A DNA stretch of 64,000 nucleotides from CAWAMR01 sp963783095 (lineage in GTDB: Bacteria; Planctomycetota; Planctomycetia; Gemmatales; Gemmataceae), in contig CAWAMR010000014.1 of the NCBI GenBank assembly GCA_963783095.1, forward strand, positions 744,001 to 808,000, read 5' to 3'. Shown here piece after piece: positions 9,319-19,409 of the stretch; within the stretch, counting starts at the first letter, position 1, and every line of letters starts with the position of its first letter. The notes under the pieces were generated by a model. The model made no database searches, was not told the DNA's origin, and saw only the letters and a list, made by a program, of their open reading frames with translations. The position numbers and the translations under genes are program-made.

Positions 9319-10260
9319 ATGGCTACCGGTTCGGCCGTCGCCGCCATCGACTGCGGCACCAACTCGACCCGCCTCCTGGTGGCCGACGCCGCCGGGCGAC
9401 CCGCTCGAGCGGCTGATGCGGATCACCCGCCTGGGTCAGGGGGTGGACGCCACGGGGCGCTTGGCCCCGGAGGCGATCGACCGATGCATGGCCGTACTGG
9501 CCGAGTACCGCCAGGTCATGGACGGGCTCGGACGTCGGCCGGGGGCGACTGGTGGCCACGTCGGCCGCCCGCGACGCCGCCAACGGCGACGAGTTCCTGG
9601 CGGCGGCGGGCGAGGCCACCGGACTCGGTCCCTGAGCTCCTGACCGGCATCGACGAGGGGCGGCTGTCACTGGCCGGCGCGGTGGCCGACCTCGACCCCG
9701 ACGGACGGGCCGTTCCTGGTCGCTCGACATCGGAGGCGGCTCGACCGAACTGGTGGCCGGGGACGGACCGGACGACCCGGACCTGGCCGCGGTGTCGCTA
9801 CAGCTGGGCTGTGTCCGCCTGACGCGAGCGCTTCCTGACCTCCGACCCCCCGACCGCGGCAGAGCTGGCTGCAGCCCGAGCCGAGGTGGACGCCCAGCTG
9901 GAGTCGGCCATCGACCACCCACCCGCGCTTCCTCGGAGACCCATCGGCTGGTCGGTCTGGCCGGGACGGTCTCGACGCTGGCATCGGTCGCACCTCGGGC
10001 ATGGCCGTCTACGACCGGGACCGTCCACCACGCCGTCCTGACCGCCGCCGACGTGCGACGCTGGTACTGGCATCGAGCGGCTGGACGAGGCCGAAGACCG
10101 GCTGGCGCGACCGGGCATGGTCCCCGGGCGCCAGGACGTGATCGTGGGCGGCGCCCTAATCCTCGACGCGGTGATGGATCGGCTCGGGTTCACCGAGTGC
10201 CTGGTATCCGAAGCCGACATCCTGGACGGTCTGGTGGCGAGTCAACTCACGACGGCGTAG
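9319..10260 (+). CDS. ppx: Ppx/GppA exopolyphosphatase-family phosphatase, frameshifted
   Basis: An ASKHA-fold phosphatase that degrades polyphosphate or pppGpp. Visible blocks are AAIDCGTNSTRLLVADAAG (phosphate-1 loop), RLGQGVDATGRLAPEAIDRC, LVATSAARDAAN, DIGGGSTELVAGDG (phosphate-2 loop), LVGLAGTVSTLAS (adenosine loop) and the tail PGRQDVIVGGALILDAVMDR and LVSEADILDGLVASQL. At least six indels interrupt it (about 9398, 9535, 9625, 9716, 9815 and between 9900 and 10130); most are +1 G or C. Stop TAG at 10258. It is the last gene of the conserved eno-divIC-DUF501-ppx order and converges on the next minus-strand operon. The choice between Ppx and GppA cannot be made from sequence alone. Confidence 0.85.
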
Positions 10261-10325
10261 GCCTGTCGCCCCGCCGCCGTTTCTCCTATCGAGACGTCTC
10301 CACACCACCGAGCTTGGTGCTGTCC

Positions 10326-12198
10326 CTAAGCGGACACCCCGATACCCATCTGGTGCGGTGTGACCGACGTTGCCGGAATGACCGCATCAAGGAGCGGCGT
10401 CCGGATGATGGTGTACTGGATCCCGCGCTGGTGGAGTGCGAAGAGGAAGTTGGATTCTGGATCGAATCCGGTCTGCAGGTCCGTGGTACCGAACTGCTGG
10501 GCTGACGCAGCCAAGTGGTCGTGCGGGACGAACAGCCATGCGACTCCGTGGTGCTGGTGCTCCACGGAGTCCAAGATACCCGGAGACCGCATATGGTCAT
10601 TGGGGATCGGACTGAAGATGAGATGCGATCCGGAGAGGAAGTCCAACCGGTAGGCCATCCAATAGGCGGCATATCCGTAGGTCACGCCGCTTCGTTCGAG
10701 CCGGGCGATGGTCTGCAGGGTGGGCGCGTTGGGATTAACGGTGGGGGCGGGAAAGGCATCAGGGACCAGAACGAAATAGCTGGCTGCCGCGAGTGCGATC
10801 GATGCCAACGTGACTCCGGCCATGATGGCCCTTGATCGCGTGAGGCGGGTGATCGGCGTCGTCGCCTGGCGCATAGGCCCCCGTCGCCGACTCGAGATAT
10901 GTACGACCTCCTCTGAACCGATGGCAACCACGAGGGCCAGCAGGGGAGGTAGGTAGATCGAGTAGCGCCCGTCCAGCCACCAGTAGGTCAGGGGGTTGAC
11001 GGCATACACGAATGGAAACGCCACGAGGGTGAGCCCTATAACCCGCCTGCGGCCTGGTCGTCGAATGCACAGCACAGCAGCGCCGGCTACCGCGGTGCAG
11101 GCAATGATACGCGACCGCGACGCCAAATGCTCCCGGCGGGATGAGCGCACCACTCCCGTACCTCCGAATGCCCAGTTCCATCGGCAGGACATCGGTGAGA
11201 AAGATATGGAGATGGCTGACGTACCCGCCATCGGTGGGCGCCGACTCTGACGCTGCATTCAACGACTGCAGTCCATTCCGTACGTTGGCCCACAGCCACG
11301 GCAATGCGCCGAGTACGGCCGCACATGCGGCGATTGCGGCACCCCGTGACCAGCCCCGAGTGTTACCGAGTCGGTGACTGCTGACGACCGCCCCGATGAT
11401 GAGAGCGATGGACGGAATGCTGAAGTAGATCGACTCGGGAGATGCCCACCACCCCAGTCCAACAGCCAGCCCCCATCCGAAGAAGTCGAGAAGTGACCGC
11501 CTGTCGTCGAGGATGCGGAGCGCCATCAGGAGGGCGGTCAGTCCGCACACGAGCGCGGCGTCCCGGAACCCGTACTCCTTGGCTTGCGTCGCTCCGAATG
11601 CCGGAACTACCCACACGAACGCTCCGGCGAGCCCAGCCAGCCATCGGTCCGACACGAGCCGAAGTGCGATCCTCCAGGTAAGGAGACTCGCTATGCCCAC
11701 GAGGACGATCGGAGTCAATCCGAGTGCAAATGCGCTCTGCCCGAACACCGTGAACACGATCGCCACCACGTATGGCTCGACGCCACCGTAGGCCTGTCCC
11801 CAGAAGAATGCGTATTGGTGGCCGTGGCGGATACTCATCGCCATGAGGCCGACGACCGATTGATCGGAGTTGGTCGTCCAACTGACGAGATACCCGATCC
11901 GAAACCAGACACCGAGGGCGAAGCATGTGATGATCAGGAGTACGCCGAATGTGTTCCAGTGGAATCGGCGTGGCCCGTGCTTCCAGGCCTGTGGTCTCGG
12001 AGTGTCGGTGTGACTCGGGAGGTCGCCTTCTGTTCGCGTTGGAATGAACCTGGACAGACAACGAGTTCCGCCTTCGAAAAATTCCCGCGGATTGCAGCTT
12101 GGGGAGTTTGCTCGCCGCCAGGTTACTCCACGGAGGTTCGGACGATGCAACGCCCTACCAGCGCCTTCAGGCCGGGCTGCTGGATATCGGCACGACAT
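10326..12198 (-). CDS. GT-C-fold glycosyltransferase (PMT/ArnT-like), one frameshift
   Basis: A large polytopic membrane protein. After a long hydrophilic head it has a first membrane helix (FGVLLIITCFALGVWFRIGY) and the GT-C loop SDQSVVGLMAMSIRHG with the expected acidic residue, then FFWGQAYGGVEPYVVAIVF; about ten further helices follow. These features fit lipid-phosphate-sugar-dependent glycosyltransferases of the PMT/ArnT type, which transfer sugar to proteins or glycans on the outer membrane face. A single frameshift near 11110 (GVAVAY to IIACTAVAGAAV) splits the gene. The ATG at 12198 is the only in-frame ATG and lacks a strong ribosome site, so translation may begin later. It lies 36 bases after the DUF2079 gene and is probably co-transcribed. 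GC is lower than in flanking regions. Confidence 0.7.
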
Positions 12199-12234
12199 CC
12201 GACCGCCGACCGGAGGGTCAACGTAACGACGGGG

Positions 12235-13923
12235 CTACCCGGGAACCGGTGTAGGTGGGAAGGTCAGATGTGTCGTCGCGTGGGGAGGGCTCCATGCGAA
12301 TGCCGTGATCCCACTTTCGTCGATCAGAACGCGGGCATGTAGGACGTCGCGCACGAAGTTGCTCGCAGCGATGTCGTCGGCCGGACTCACGTTCGGGATG
12401 GTGTTTTCATTCGCCGGGTCGAACACGAAGACGATCGTGCTGCGCTCTACAGGCACGATCCGGTGGGGGCTGAAGAAATACACGGACTGACGGCCCGCGA
12501 AGCGGCCCATGATGCCGATGGTCGCAACCACTTCGGCCGAAGGCGGAGTCATGGCCAGGGCGCGACGGAGCTGGAACGCCTGAGCCGGTCCAACCTGCGC
12601 GCTGGCCCACCGAACATCTCCCGGTGATGTCGTTTCTCCATAGGCGACGATTGATCCGAGGAGTGCCAGTCCGAGCACGACGGCAAGCACCGAGGTCCAA
12701 TTGAGCCACTTGGCCATGGATACGAGCACCATGACGGTACCCACCAGTACGAATGGGAAGACGGCGAAATTCTGGAACGCCTGGAAGATAAACCCGTACT
12801 GGGAGTTCAACGCATCGACCAGGAGCACGACGAACGGGACGCCGAAACCCCAGGCGGAGGCCAGGCCGACGATGCCCACGGGTCGGATCAGGGTCCAGAT
12901 GTAATGCATGCGCAGATGGAGCTGAGTGAATACCCGCTGTGGGTGGGTCACGATTCCTGCAGCGACGAGGAGCAAGCCACTTCCCGCCGGGAGGGAGGAC
13001 CGACCGGCCAGGTAGGCGTAGTACTGGAGGGCCGAACCCGCATTGGCTCCGATCAGGTCGATCAGACCGAGCCACCCAAGCCCGGCGAGAATTAGAAGGC
13101 CGCCGGTCCGCCGCGAAGCGCGCCCGGCGAGCACGGCGGACAGTCCGAGGCCGATGATCGTGATGGCCGCGAACGACCCACAGAGGAGCGCGGCGGCGAC
13201 CCATATCCAAGCCCGCCGGTATCTCCCCATCCAGAGGCAGCGACCGGCGGAGACGATGAAAACGGTGGAGAACGGCTCAATATGGAAATCGAACAGCAGG
13301 GTCTGGTAGACGCCGGGATTAGCGACGATGACGATGAGGACCGACACCCCGACGGCCAGGGCCACCCGAGGTGACACCCTCCTCTCCTCGAGATACTCGA
13401 TGATCCACTGATAGGAGATCAGGCCGGTGGCCGCCACCGCAATGTCCTGGAGGAGCAGTAGGACGAAGCCTCCAGGGTCGATGATATGCAACAAGGACAG
13501 TGGCCAGATGATGAGTTCAAAGTCGTTCTTCACGAACGGCACGTGGTCGAGCCACACAGTGTCGAGAGGGTTGATGTGGCCCGAACCGATGAGGGACCAG
13601 GCTTGGAAGTAGCTTGCGAAGTCCGCCGTGAGGTCCATCCTGTGGAAGAGCAACGCCGAGAAGGCAATGAGGCCGATCAGCCACAGGGTGATGACTGCGA
13701 TGCCGAGCAGCAGCAGCCGACGACGAAAGCTGTCCGACCATGCCGACTCGGGACGCCTGCGGACACGGTCGGCGCTGGTCCAAGGAGCGGTTGCGGGGTG
13801 TCCCTGCTCGACCCTCGTCACCGCCAGGGCCGAACTCGAAGGTCGCCCATCAAGACGCGTTTCACCTGCCGGCGTCCCTTTCCTGGTGCAAGGCGTAACC
13901 GCGCCGCATGGGATGGCGTGCAC
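12235..13923 (-). CDS. DUF2079 integral membrane protein
   Basis: An intact 562-codon frame. The N-terminal ~70 residues are hydrophilic, followed by a membrane helix (LLLLGIAVITLWLIGLIAFS) and the DUF2079 signature: an acidic residue with FASYFQAWSLIGSGHINPL, then LLFDFHIEPFSTVFIV. About ten more helices follow, and a C-terminal soluble part (PSAEVVATIGIMGRFAGRQS). DUF2079 proteins share the GT-C-like topology and are thought to handle lipid-linked sugars, but no reaction is established. The protein is encoded upstream of the PMT-like gene in the same orientation, suggesting a shared glycan pathway. The start could be one of several downstream GTG codons. GC is lower than in the surrounding genes and there are no frameshifts. 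Confidence 0.7.
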   Translation of the reverse strand: MHAIPCGAVTPCTRKGTPAGETRLDGRPSSSALAVTRVEQGHPATAPWTSADRVRRRPESAWSDSFRRRLLLLGIAVITLWLIGLIAFSALLFHRMDLTADFASYFQAWSLIGSGHINPLDTVWLDHVPFVKNDFELIIWPLSLLHIIDPGGFVLLLLQDIAVAATGLISYQWIIEYLEERRVSPRVALAVGVSVLIVIVANPGVYQTLLFDFHIEPFSTVFIVSAGRCLWMGRYRRAWIWVAAALLCGSFAAITIIGLGLSAVLAGRASRRTGGLLILAGLGWLGLIDLIGANAGSALQYYAYLAGRSSLPAGSGLLLVAAGIVTHPQRVFTQLHLRMHYIWTLIRPVGIVGLASAWGFGVPFVVLLVDALNSQYGFIFQAFQNFAVFPFVLVGTVMVLVSMAKWLNWTSVLAVVLGLALLGSIVAYGETTSPGDVRWASAQVGPAQAFQLRRALAMTPPSAEVVATIGIMGRFAGRQSVYFFSPHRIVPVERSTIVFVFDPANENTIPNVSPADDIAASNFVRDVLHARVLIDESGITAFAWSPPHATTHLTFPPTPVPG

Positions 13924-14628
13924 TCAGGCATCGGATAAATCTACCTGGGCGGAGCTGGATGACCGCGAAACGCACCCATCCATGTCCCGGAGCCAAGGGC
14001 GTATCTGAGCGAATGCGGGGCGACCGAGCGCCTATGGGTCACTGTTGAGGAGAGTTGAGAATCGTGGCTTCAGAGGTCCAAGGGGCTTCAGAGGTCCAAG
14101 GGGCTTCAGAGGTCCAAGGCGGAGGAGTCCGCACGAACGCGGCTACTCCGGCGCCAAGGGCCAGGACGTGGGCTTGGAGATGGTCGCGCCCGCCGTGGCT
14201 GTAGACAGTGTCGCTGGGGTCGAGGTGGCCCTGTTCAACGAGGAGCCACCCCTGGTTGCAGGTGGCGAAATCCTGTCCGAGGAAGGTTCGGCATTACACC
14301 ACGTTCGCCAGGAAGGCCGGGCCGACGGCCCATAGCCCCACCGAGCTTGCACAGCTCGTCGCACCCACCGTCGCCGCAGGTCGGGCTTGGATCCGGCCGG
14401 ACCGGTCTGTAGGTGGCGTCACCTGGATCGCTCCCCGACGCTGATCCGATGGCGAGAGCCTCTCGGGGATCGACGGTCGCCACTCGCGGCGTGTATCGGA
14501 AACCGTTCCGCTTTTCGCGGACCCGTCCCTCGTTCGCGGCAGGTCGAGCGGTCGACCTCGGTGCAGGAGTGCCGGGATATGCTGACCAGTCATGGAGAGC
14601 CCGACCACCCCTGGATTCGGAGGTTGCC
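13924..14628. other. Long intergenic region between divergent glycan genes
   Basis: No gene is recognised in about 700 bases. It holds the 18-bp triple repeat described separately, an AT-rich patch (GGATAAAT at 13933-13940) that may serve the minus-strand DUF2079 gene, and TATGCT at 14579-14584, a plausible -10 about 45 bases before the methyltransferase start. Open frames here look like chance frames of GC-rich DNA; decayed gene remnants cannot be excluded. Confidence 0.4.
14066..14119. repeat. Three perfect 18-bp tandem repeats
   Basis: The unit GGCTTCAGAGGTCCAAGG occurs three times head to tail without mismatch (14066-14083, 14084-14101, 14102-14119). Because the unit is a multiple of three it would encode a repeated six-residue block if translated, but no gene is supported here. 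It may be a slippage-prone or protein-binding array. Confidence 0.9.
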
Positions 14629-15867
14629 GTGCTTGACGTCGACGGCAACGTGGTCTCGGCGGAAGCCCTGGTCAGTAGGGTCGAAGCCTTGATCCGACGG
14701 ATCGATGACGGTGCGTCGACCCCAGGGTCGTCCGAGGCCGATGGCCTTCCCGCCGTCGTGGCCCCCATCCACGAGATGAGGGCACTCCACCGTGAGTTGC
14801 ACCCGCCCGACATCACAGCGTCAGGCGGGGCGGGCGTTCGTGGCGGCGCCCTGATCAAGAAGTCTGTCCGCCGCCTGACCAGCTGGTATGTCGAGCCGCG
14901 ATTCCAGGTCCAGGAGGAGATGGATGCCCGGATGGTGGAGTTCGCCTCCGAGACGTACAACGCCATCTACCGCTTGGAGGAGGAGCTCGAGGACCTGCGC
15001 CGCCAGAATGTCCGGTCGAAGCTCGAGGTGGTTGCCACCGGCGAGCGGTTGCGCCGCCAGCAACTGGTCACCGATCAGCTCGCCGAGCTCGTGACCCATC
15101 TCGAACTGGTTGTCCGGGGTGCCGCCGGCCAGGACGAACTGCGGGTACTGAGCAAGGAGTTCGCCATCCTCCTCGACCGCCTGGGAGCGGACACGGTGAG
15201 CGGGGTGGACGTGGACTACGTCGAGTTCGAACGCCGGTTCCGGGGGGACGCCGCCGACATCGCCGGGGCCCAGCGGCGGTATCTGAGCCTCTTCCCTTCG
15301 GCCGAGAACCCGGATCGAATCGTCGACGTGGGGTGCGGCCGGGGGGAGATGCTGGCCATGCTGGCCGAGGAAGGCCACAACGTCCTCGGGATCGACCTCG
15401 ACCCTGGCATGGTGCAGGCCTGTCTCGACCAGGGCCTCGACGCCATCGAGGACGATGCCATCCACTTCCTCGCCCAGACTCCTCCCGATTCGCTGAAGGG
15501 AGTCTTCTGCGCACAGGTCGTGGAGCACCTGCTGACATCGGAACTCGAGGAGTTCATCCGTCTGGCGTGGACCTCGCTGTTGTCCACCGGCGTCCTCGTG
15601 ATCGAGACCATCAATCCGAGGAGCTCGTATGCCTTGGGCAACCACTACTACGCCGACACGTCACACGTCCGACCGGTGCACCCCGAGACACTCCGGTTCA
15701 TCTGTGAAGAGGTGGGATTCTCACGGGTGCTGCTCGAGGAACGATCGCCTCATCCAGCGCTCGACATTCGCGACGATCTTCCCGATGACGCGGTTGGAGG
15801 CGCGGTCCGGACGCTGCTCGATAACGTATTCGGCTACCAGGACTACGTGATCGTCGCCACCAAGTGA
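14629..15867 (+). CDS. Coiled-coil class I SAM-dependent methyltransferase
   Basis: The GTG at 14629 has GGAGG six bases upstream and is preferred over an upstream GTG at 14413. The N-terminal ~200 residues are helical with a strong coiled coil (IYRLEEELEDLRRQNVRSKL, GERLRRQQLVTDQLAELVTH). The C-terminal half is a Rossmann methyltransferase: RIVDVGCGRGEMLAMLAEEG (motif I), VLGIDLDPGMVQACLDQGLD, GVFCAQVVEHL and TGVLVIETINPRSS. The coiled coil plus methyltransferase layout resembles glycan chain-terminating or modifying methyltransferases such as the WbdD type. The stop overlaps the start of the following giant glycosyltransferase (GTGA), so the two are translationally coupled and probably modify the same glycan. 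The gene is intact. Confidence 0.85.
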   Translation: MLDVDGNVVSAEALVSRVEALIRRIDDGASTPGSSEADGLPAVVAPIHEMRALHRELHPPDITASGGAGVRGGALIKKSVRRLTSWYVEPRFQVQEEMDARMVEFASETYNAIYRLEEELEDLRRQNVRSKLEVVATGERLRRQQLVTDQLAELVTHLELVVRGAAGQDELRVLSKEFAILLDRLGADTVSGVDVDYVEFERRFRGDAADIAGAQRRYLSLFPSAENPDRIVDVGCGRGEMLAMLAEEGHNVLGIDLDPGMVQACLDQGLDAIEDDAIHFLAQTPPDSLKGVFCAQVVEHLLTSELEEFIRLAWTSLLSTGVLVIETINPRSSYALGNHYYADTSHVRPVHPETLRFICEEVGFSRVLLEERSPHPALDIRDDLPDDAVGGAVRTLLDNVFGYQDYVIVATK

Positions 15868-18800
15868 TCCGCTTCGAAGCCGTCCACCAATTCCACTCGG
15901 GTACTGCGTCAGGCGACGCCATCACCAATCAGATGCTCGAGATACAGGCCCACCTACGGCGGATGGGCCTGCGATCAGAGATCTACGCAGAGCACGTGTC
16001 CCCCGACCTGGGCCAACGGGTCCGGCCGCTGCCCTCCATCGTCGGATCCGAGCGGGAACTACTCCTCGTGCACCACTCGCACGGCTACATGGCGTTCGAC
16101 GACGTCGTCGACCTGCCTAATCCGATCGTCACCGTGTACCACAACATCACACCGGCGTACTTCTTCGAGGACGAGGTGTCGCGTCGATTCTGCAGGTTGG
16201 GGAGGGACCAACTCACCTACCTCGCCCGTCGTTCGCTCTTCGGCATCGCCGCCTCCAACTACAACCGCGCCGAGATGCTCGCCGCGGGCTTCCGTCGCGT
16301 CGAGGTGGTCCCGGTCCGGGTCGACTACTCCGACTTCTCCTCCGCCGGGATGGTCCAGGGGCCGACCTCCAACGACTGGTTGTTCGTCGGGCGGGTCGTG
16401 CCCAATAAGTGTCAGCACCTCCTGGTCGAGGCCTTTGCCGCCTATGCGCACACGTTCGACCCGAAGGCAAGGCTCCATCTCGTGGGCGCCACGACCGAGG
16501 AGCGGTACGGACTACGGGTGGCGGAGACCGCCGTGCGGCTGGGGGTAGAGGACCGGGTGTCGTTCCGGGGCAAGGTGACCGACCGCGAGCTGTACGGCGC
16601 CTTCGCCCGGGCGGGAGTCTATGTGTCACTCAGCGAGCACGAGGGATTCGGTGTGCCACTGCTCGAGGCGATGGCTGCCCGGGTCCCGGTGGTGGCCTTC
16701 GGGTCGAGCGCGGTCCCCGAGACGATGGGTGGAGCCGGCGTCCTGCTGCGGACCCAGGACCCATCGACCGTGGCGGCGACGGTGCACGCCGTCCAGTCCG
16801 ATCCTGCACTTCGGATCCGGCTGGTCGAGCGGCAGTTGATCCGTGTCGATCAGATCGGGTCGTTCGATACGCCACGGGCGCTCCGCCGGATCATCCGGCA
16901 CGCCGAAGGGGACGACATCCCGCTCGAGATCCAGGTCCAGGGACCGTTCGAGACGAGCTACAGCCTGGCCGCCATGAACCGGGAGTTGGCCATGGGTCTG
17001 GACCGGCTGGCGGACGTGGCCGTGTCGTTGTATCCGACGGAGGGACCGGGCGATTACGTCCCCGACGATGACGACCTGAGGAGCCACGTCGAGGTCGTCG
17101 GACCCTACCGGCGGGCGGCCAAGGTTCCCTACCCCGACGTGGTCATCCGCCAGATGTGGCCTCCCCGGGTGATCGACTCGCCCGGCGGCATCAACCTCGA
17201 CTACTTCGCGTGGGAAGAAAGCCGGGTCCCGTCCTGGATCGTCGACGACTTCAACGCCTATCTGGACGGCATCGGGGTGTACACCTCCTTCGTGCGCGAT
17301 GCACTGCGTGACTCCGGCGTACAGGTTCCGATCCGGGTGGTCGGGGCCGGTGTCACGGCCCCCGACCCCGACGCCACGATCGAGGCGCCCGAACTCGAAG
17401 GGCTGACCGGGTTCACGTTCCTCCACATCAGTTCCGCCTTTCCCCGCAAGGGTGTCGACATCCTGCTGCGGGCCTACTTCGCGACGTTCACCGGCTCCGA
17501 GGACGTCTCACTGGTGCTCAAGACCTTCCCGAACCCCCACAACACGGTGGGAGAGTTGCTGGACGAGCTGCGGGCCGGCCATGCCGACGCGCCGGATGTC
17601 CACTGGATCAACCGGGACCTCGACGACGACGAGATGGCCGCGCTCTACGGACTGGCCGACTGCTACGTCCACCCGGCTCGGGGCGAAGGCTTCGGCCTTC
17701 CAGTGGCCGAAGCCATGGCTGCCGGGGTGCCGGTCATCAGCGTGGCCTGGAGCGGTCTGGCCGATATCGTCTCCGACGAGACGGCAGTCACCATCCCGTT
17801 CACCCTGGCCGCCTCCGAGAGTCATCTTGCCATCGAGGGCTCTCAGTGGGCCGAGCCCGACGAGGATGCCTTGGCCGGCGAGCTGGCCCGCATGGTGGCC
17901 GAGGTCGAGTCGCCTGACGTGGTGTCGCGGGTCGAGCGTGCCCGTCGCCTGGTCGCCACCGAGTATTCGTGGGACGCGGCAGTCGGGCGATGGATCGACT
18001 TCATCGACGAGGTCAGGGACGGGGTGGCTGACCAGCGGGTCGCCATGGTCACCTCGTGGAACTCGAGGTGTGGCATCGCCGAGAACAGCCGCTACATCGC
18101 CGAGCACATCGGTCCCGGCGTGGACTTCGACATCTTCGCCGACGTCGACGTCGAGGTCATCGACCCCCATGCCGAGGACGGGGTCGTCCGGGCCTGGAAG
18201 GACCGGTGGACGCCCGAATTGGGCGACCTGGAGGACGCACTCCTGGTCAGCGACGCCGACGTCCTCCATGTGCAGTTCAACTTCGGATTCTTCGAATTCG
18301 GACGGCTGGCCGAACTCCTGGAGCGCCAGCTCGACCACCGTGGCGTTGTGCTCACCATGCACCGAACCCTCGATTACGACGACCGGGGTGAGTTGCTCAC
18401 CATCCGCCAGATCCGCGACACGCTGGCCCGTGTCGACCAGCTCATCGTCCACCAGGAGACCGATGCCCGGTACCTTGCCGAGATGGGAATCGAAGCGAAC
18501 GTGTCGCTGGTGCCGATCGGGGCCGCTTCGCCACCTCCGGTCACCCCCGCAGAGGTCCGTACCGAGCTCGGACTCGGTGACCGTCCCATCGTCGGCACGT
18601 TCGGATTCCTGCTCCCGCACAAGGGGACGCTCGACCTCGTGATGGCCGTTGACGAGTTGCGTCCCACGTACCCGGACATCCTCCTGCTGGCCCAGTGCGC
18701 CCGGTACCCGCATCCGGAGTCGCGTGACTACGAGAATCTCATCCGGGCCGAAATCGCCGCCCGGGGGATGGAGGACAACGTCCTCCTCATCACCGATTAC

Positions 18801-19286
18801 CTCTCCGACGACGCAGCCCGGGTCCTCCTTCGCAGCGCCGACGTCATCGTCCTGCCGTACCACGCCACCGGCGAGTCTTCGAGCGCCGCCCTCCGCTTCA
18901 TCCTTCCGTTGGGGCGTGCTGTGGCGGTCACCGACCAGCCGCTGTTCGCCGACGCCCGCGATGCGGTGCTCACCATGGAGTCGAACGACGTTGCCGGGAT
19001 CGCCGCGGCGATCGGACGCGTGCTCGCCGATGAACAGCTCCGATCGGACCTCGCCCGGCAGGCCGACAACCGGGCAATGGCCTTCCGGTGGGAGCGCGTG
19101 GTGGCCGAGCACCGAAGGATCTATGCCGACCGCGCGCCGGGCGGCCCGCATGCGACTCGATCGTGCCGGCTCGCGCGGGGCGTGGCGTGGCGGGTGGCGC
19201 GGGTGGAGACGACGGCTGTCGGGGGGCTCGACGCCGTCGCCCGGGCGCTCGTCGCTGCCCCCTGGGGTCCGGATCGTCCGGTGTGA
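15864..19286 (+). CDS. Giant three-module GT4-family glycosyltransferase
   Basis: An intact 1140-residue protein made of three GT-B/GT4-like modules. Module 1 (about 1-370) has LPNPIVTVYHNITPAYFFED and the E-x7-E donor-site region VSLSEHEGFGVPLLEAMAAR. Module 2 (about 380-735) has FLHISSAFPRKGVDILLRAY and VHPARGEGFGLPVAEAMAAG. Module 3 (about 745-1110) begins VAMVTSWNSRCGIAENSRYI and has VGTFGFLLPHKGTLDLVMAV, but the donor-site region reads LPYHATGESSSAALRFILPL, with only one of the two usual acids. So two modules look catalytically complete and the third may differ in donor use. Such fusions build repeating or multi-sugar chains. Starts by GTG in a GTGA overlap with the methyltransferase. 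Cytosolic, no membrane helix seen. Confidence 0.9.
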   Translation: MIRFEAVHQFHSGTASGDAITNQMLEIQAHLRRMGLRSEIYAEHVSPDLGQRVRPLPSIVGSERELLLVHHSHGYMAFDDVVDLPNPIVTVYHNITPAYFFEDEVSRRFCRLGRDQLTYLARRSLFGIAASNYNRAEMLAAGFRRVEVVPVRVDYSDFSSAGMVQGPTSNDWLFVGRVVPNKCQHLLVEAFAAYAHTFDPKARLHLVGATTEERYGLRVAETAVRLGVEDRVSFRGKVTDRELYGAFARAGVYVSLSEHEGFGVPLLEAMAARVPVVAFGSSAVPETMGGAGVLLRTQDPSTVAATVHAVQSDPALRIRLVERQLIRVDQIGSFDTPRALRRIIRHAEGDDIPLEIQVQGPFETSYSLAAMNRELAMGLDRLADVAVSLYPTEGPGDYVPDDDDLRSHVEVVGPYRRAAKVPYPDVVIRQMWPPRVIDSPGGINLDYFAWEESRVPSWIVDDFNAYLDGIGVYTSFVRDALRDSGVQVPIRVVGAGVTAPDPDATIEAPELEGLTGFTFLHISSAFPRKGVDILLRAYFATFTGSEDVSLVLKTFPNPHNTVGELLDELRAGHADAPDVHWINRDLDDDEMAALYGLADCYVHPARGEGFGLPVAEAMAAGVPVISVAWSGLADIVSDETAVTIPFTLAASESHLAIEGSQWAEPDEDALAGELARMVAEVESPDVVSRVERARRLVATEYSWDAAVGRWIDFIDEVRDGVADQRVAMVTSWNSRCGIAENSRYIAEHIGPGVDFDIFADVDVEVIDPHAEDGVVRAWKDRWTPELGDLEDALLVSDADVLHVQFNFGFFEFGRLAELLERQLDHRGVVLTMHRTLDYDDRGELLTIRQIRDTLARVDQLIVHQETDARYLAEMGIEANVSLVPIGAASPPPVTPAEVRTELGLGDRPIVGTFGFLLPHKGTLDLVMAVDELRPTYPDILLLAQCARYPHPESRDYENLIRAEIAARGMEDNVLLITDYLSDDAARVLLRSADVIVLPYHATGESSSAALRFILPLGRAVAVTDQPLFADARDAVLTMESNDVAGIAAAIGRVLADEQLRSDLARQADNRAMAFRWERVVAEHRRIYADRAPGGPHATRSCRLARGVAWRVARVETTAVGGLDAVARALVAAPWGPDRPV

Positions 19287-19409
19287 CGGAGCCGGTGCGC
19301 CAGGGCCAGGGTAGGTGTGGCGAGGTTCGGGATTGACCTACCATGCCGGGGTGGGAGTTCCCGACGAGACATGGGGGGATCGCTGGCGCCTCCGTTCCGG
19401 GGTACCGGC

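Noticed and set aside
14045..14335. Short protein with GFRGPR triplet repeat
   Set aside because: The repeat is a consequence of the 18-bp DNA repeat being in frame; no ribosome site, no conserved sequence, and it lies in an intergenic region between divergent genes.
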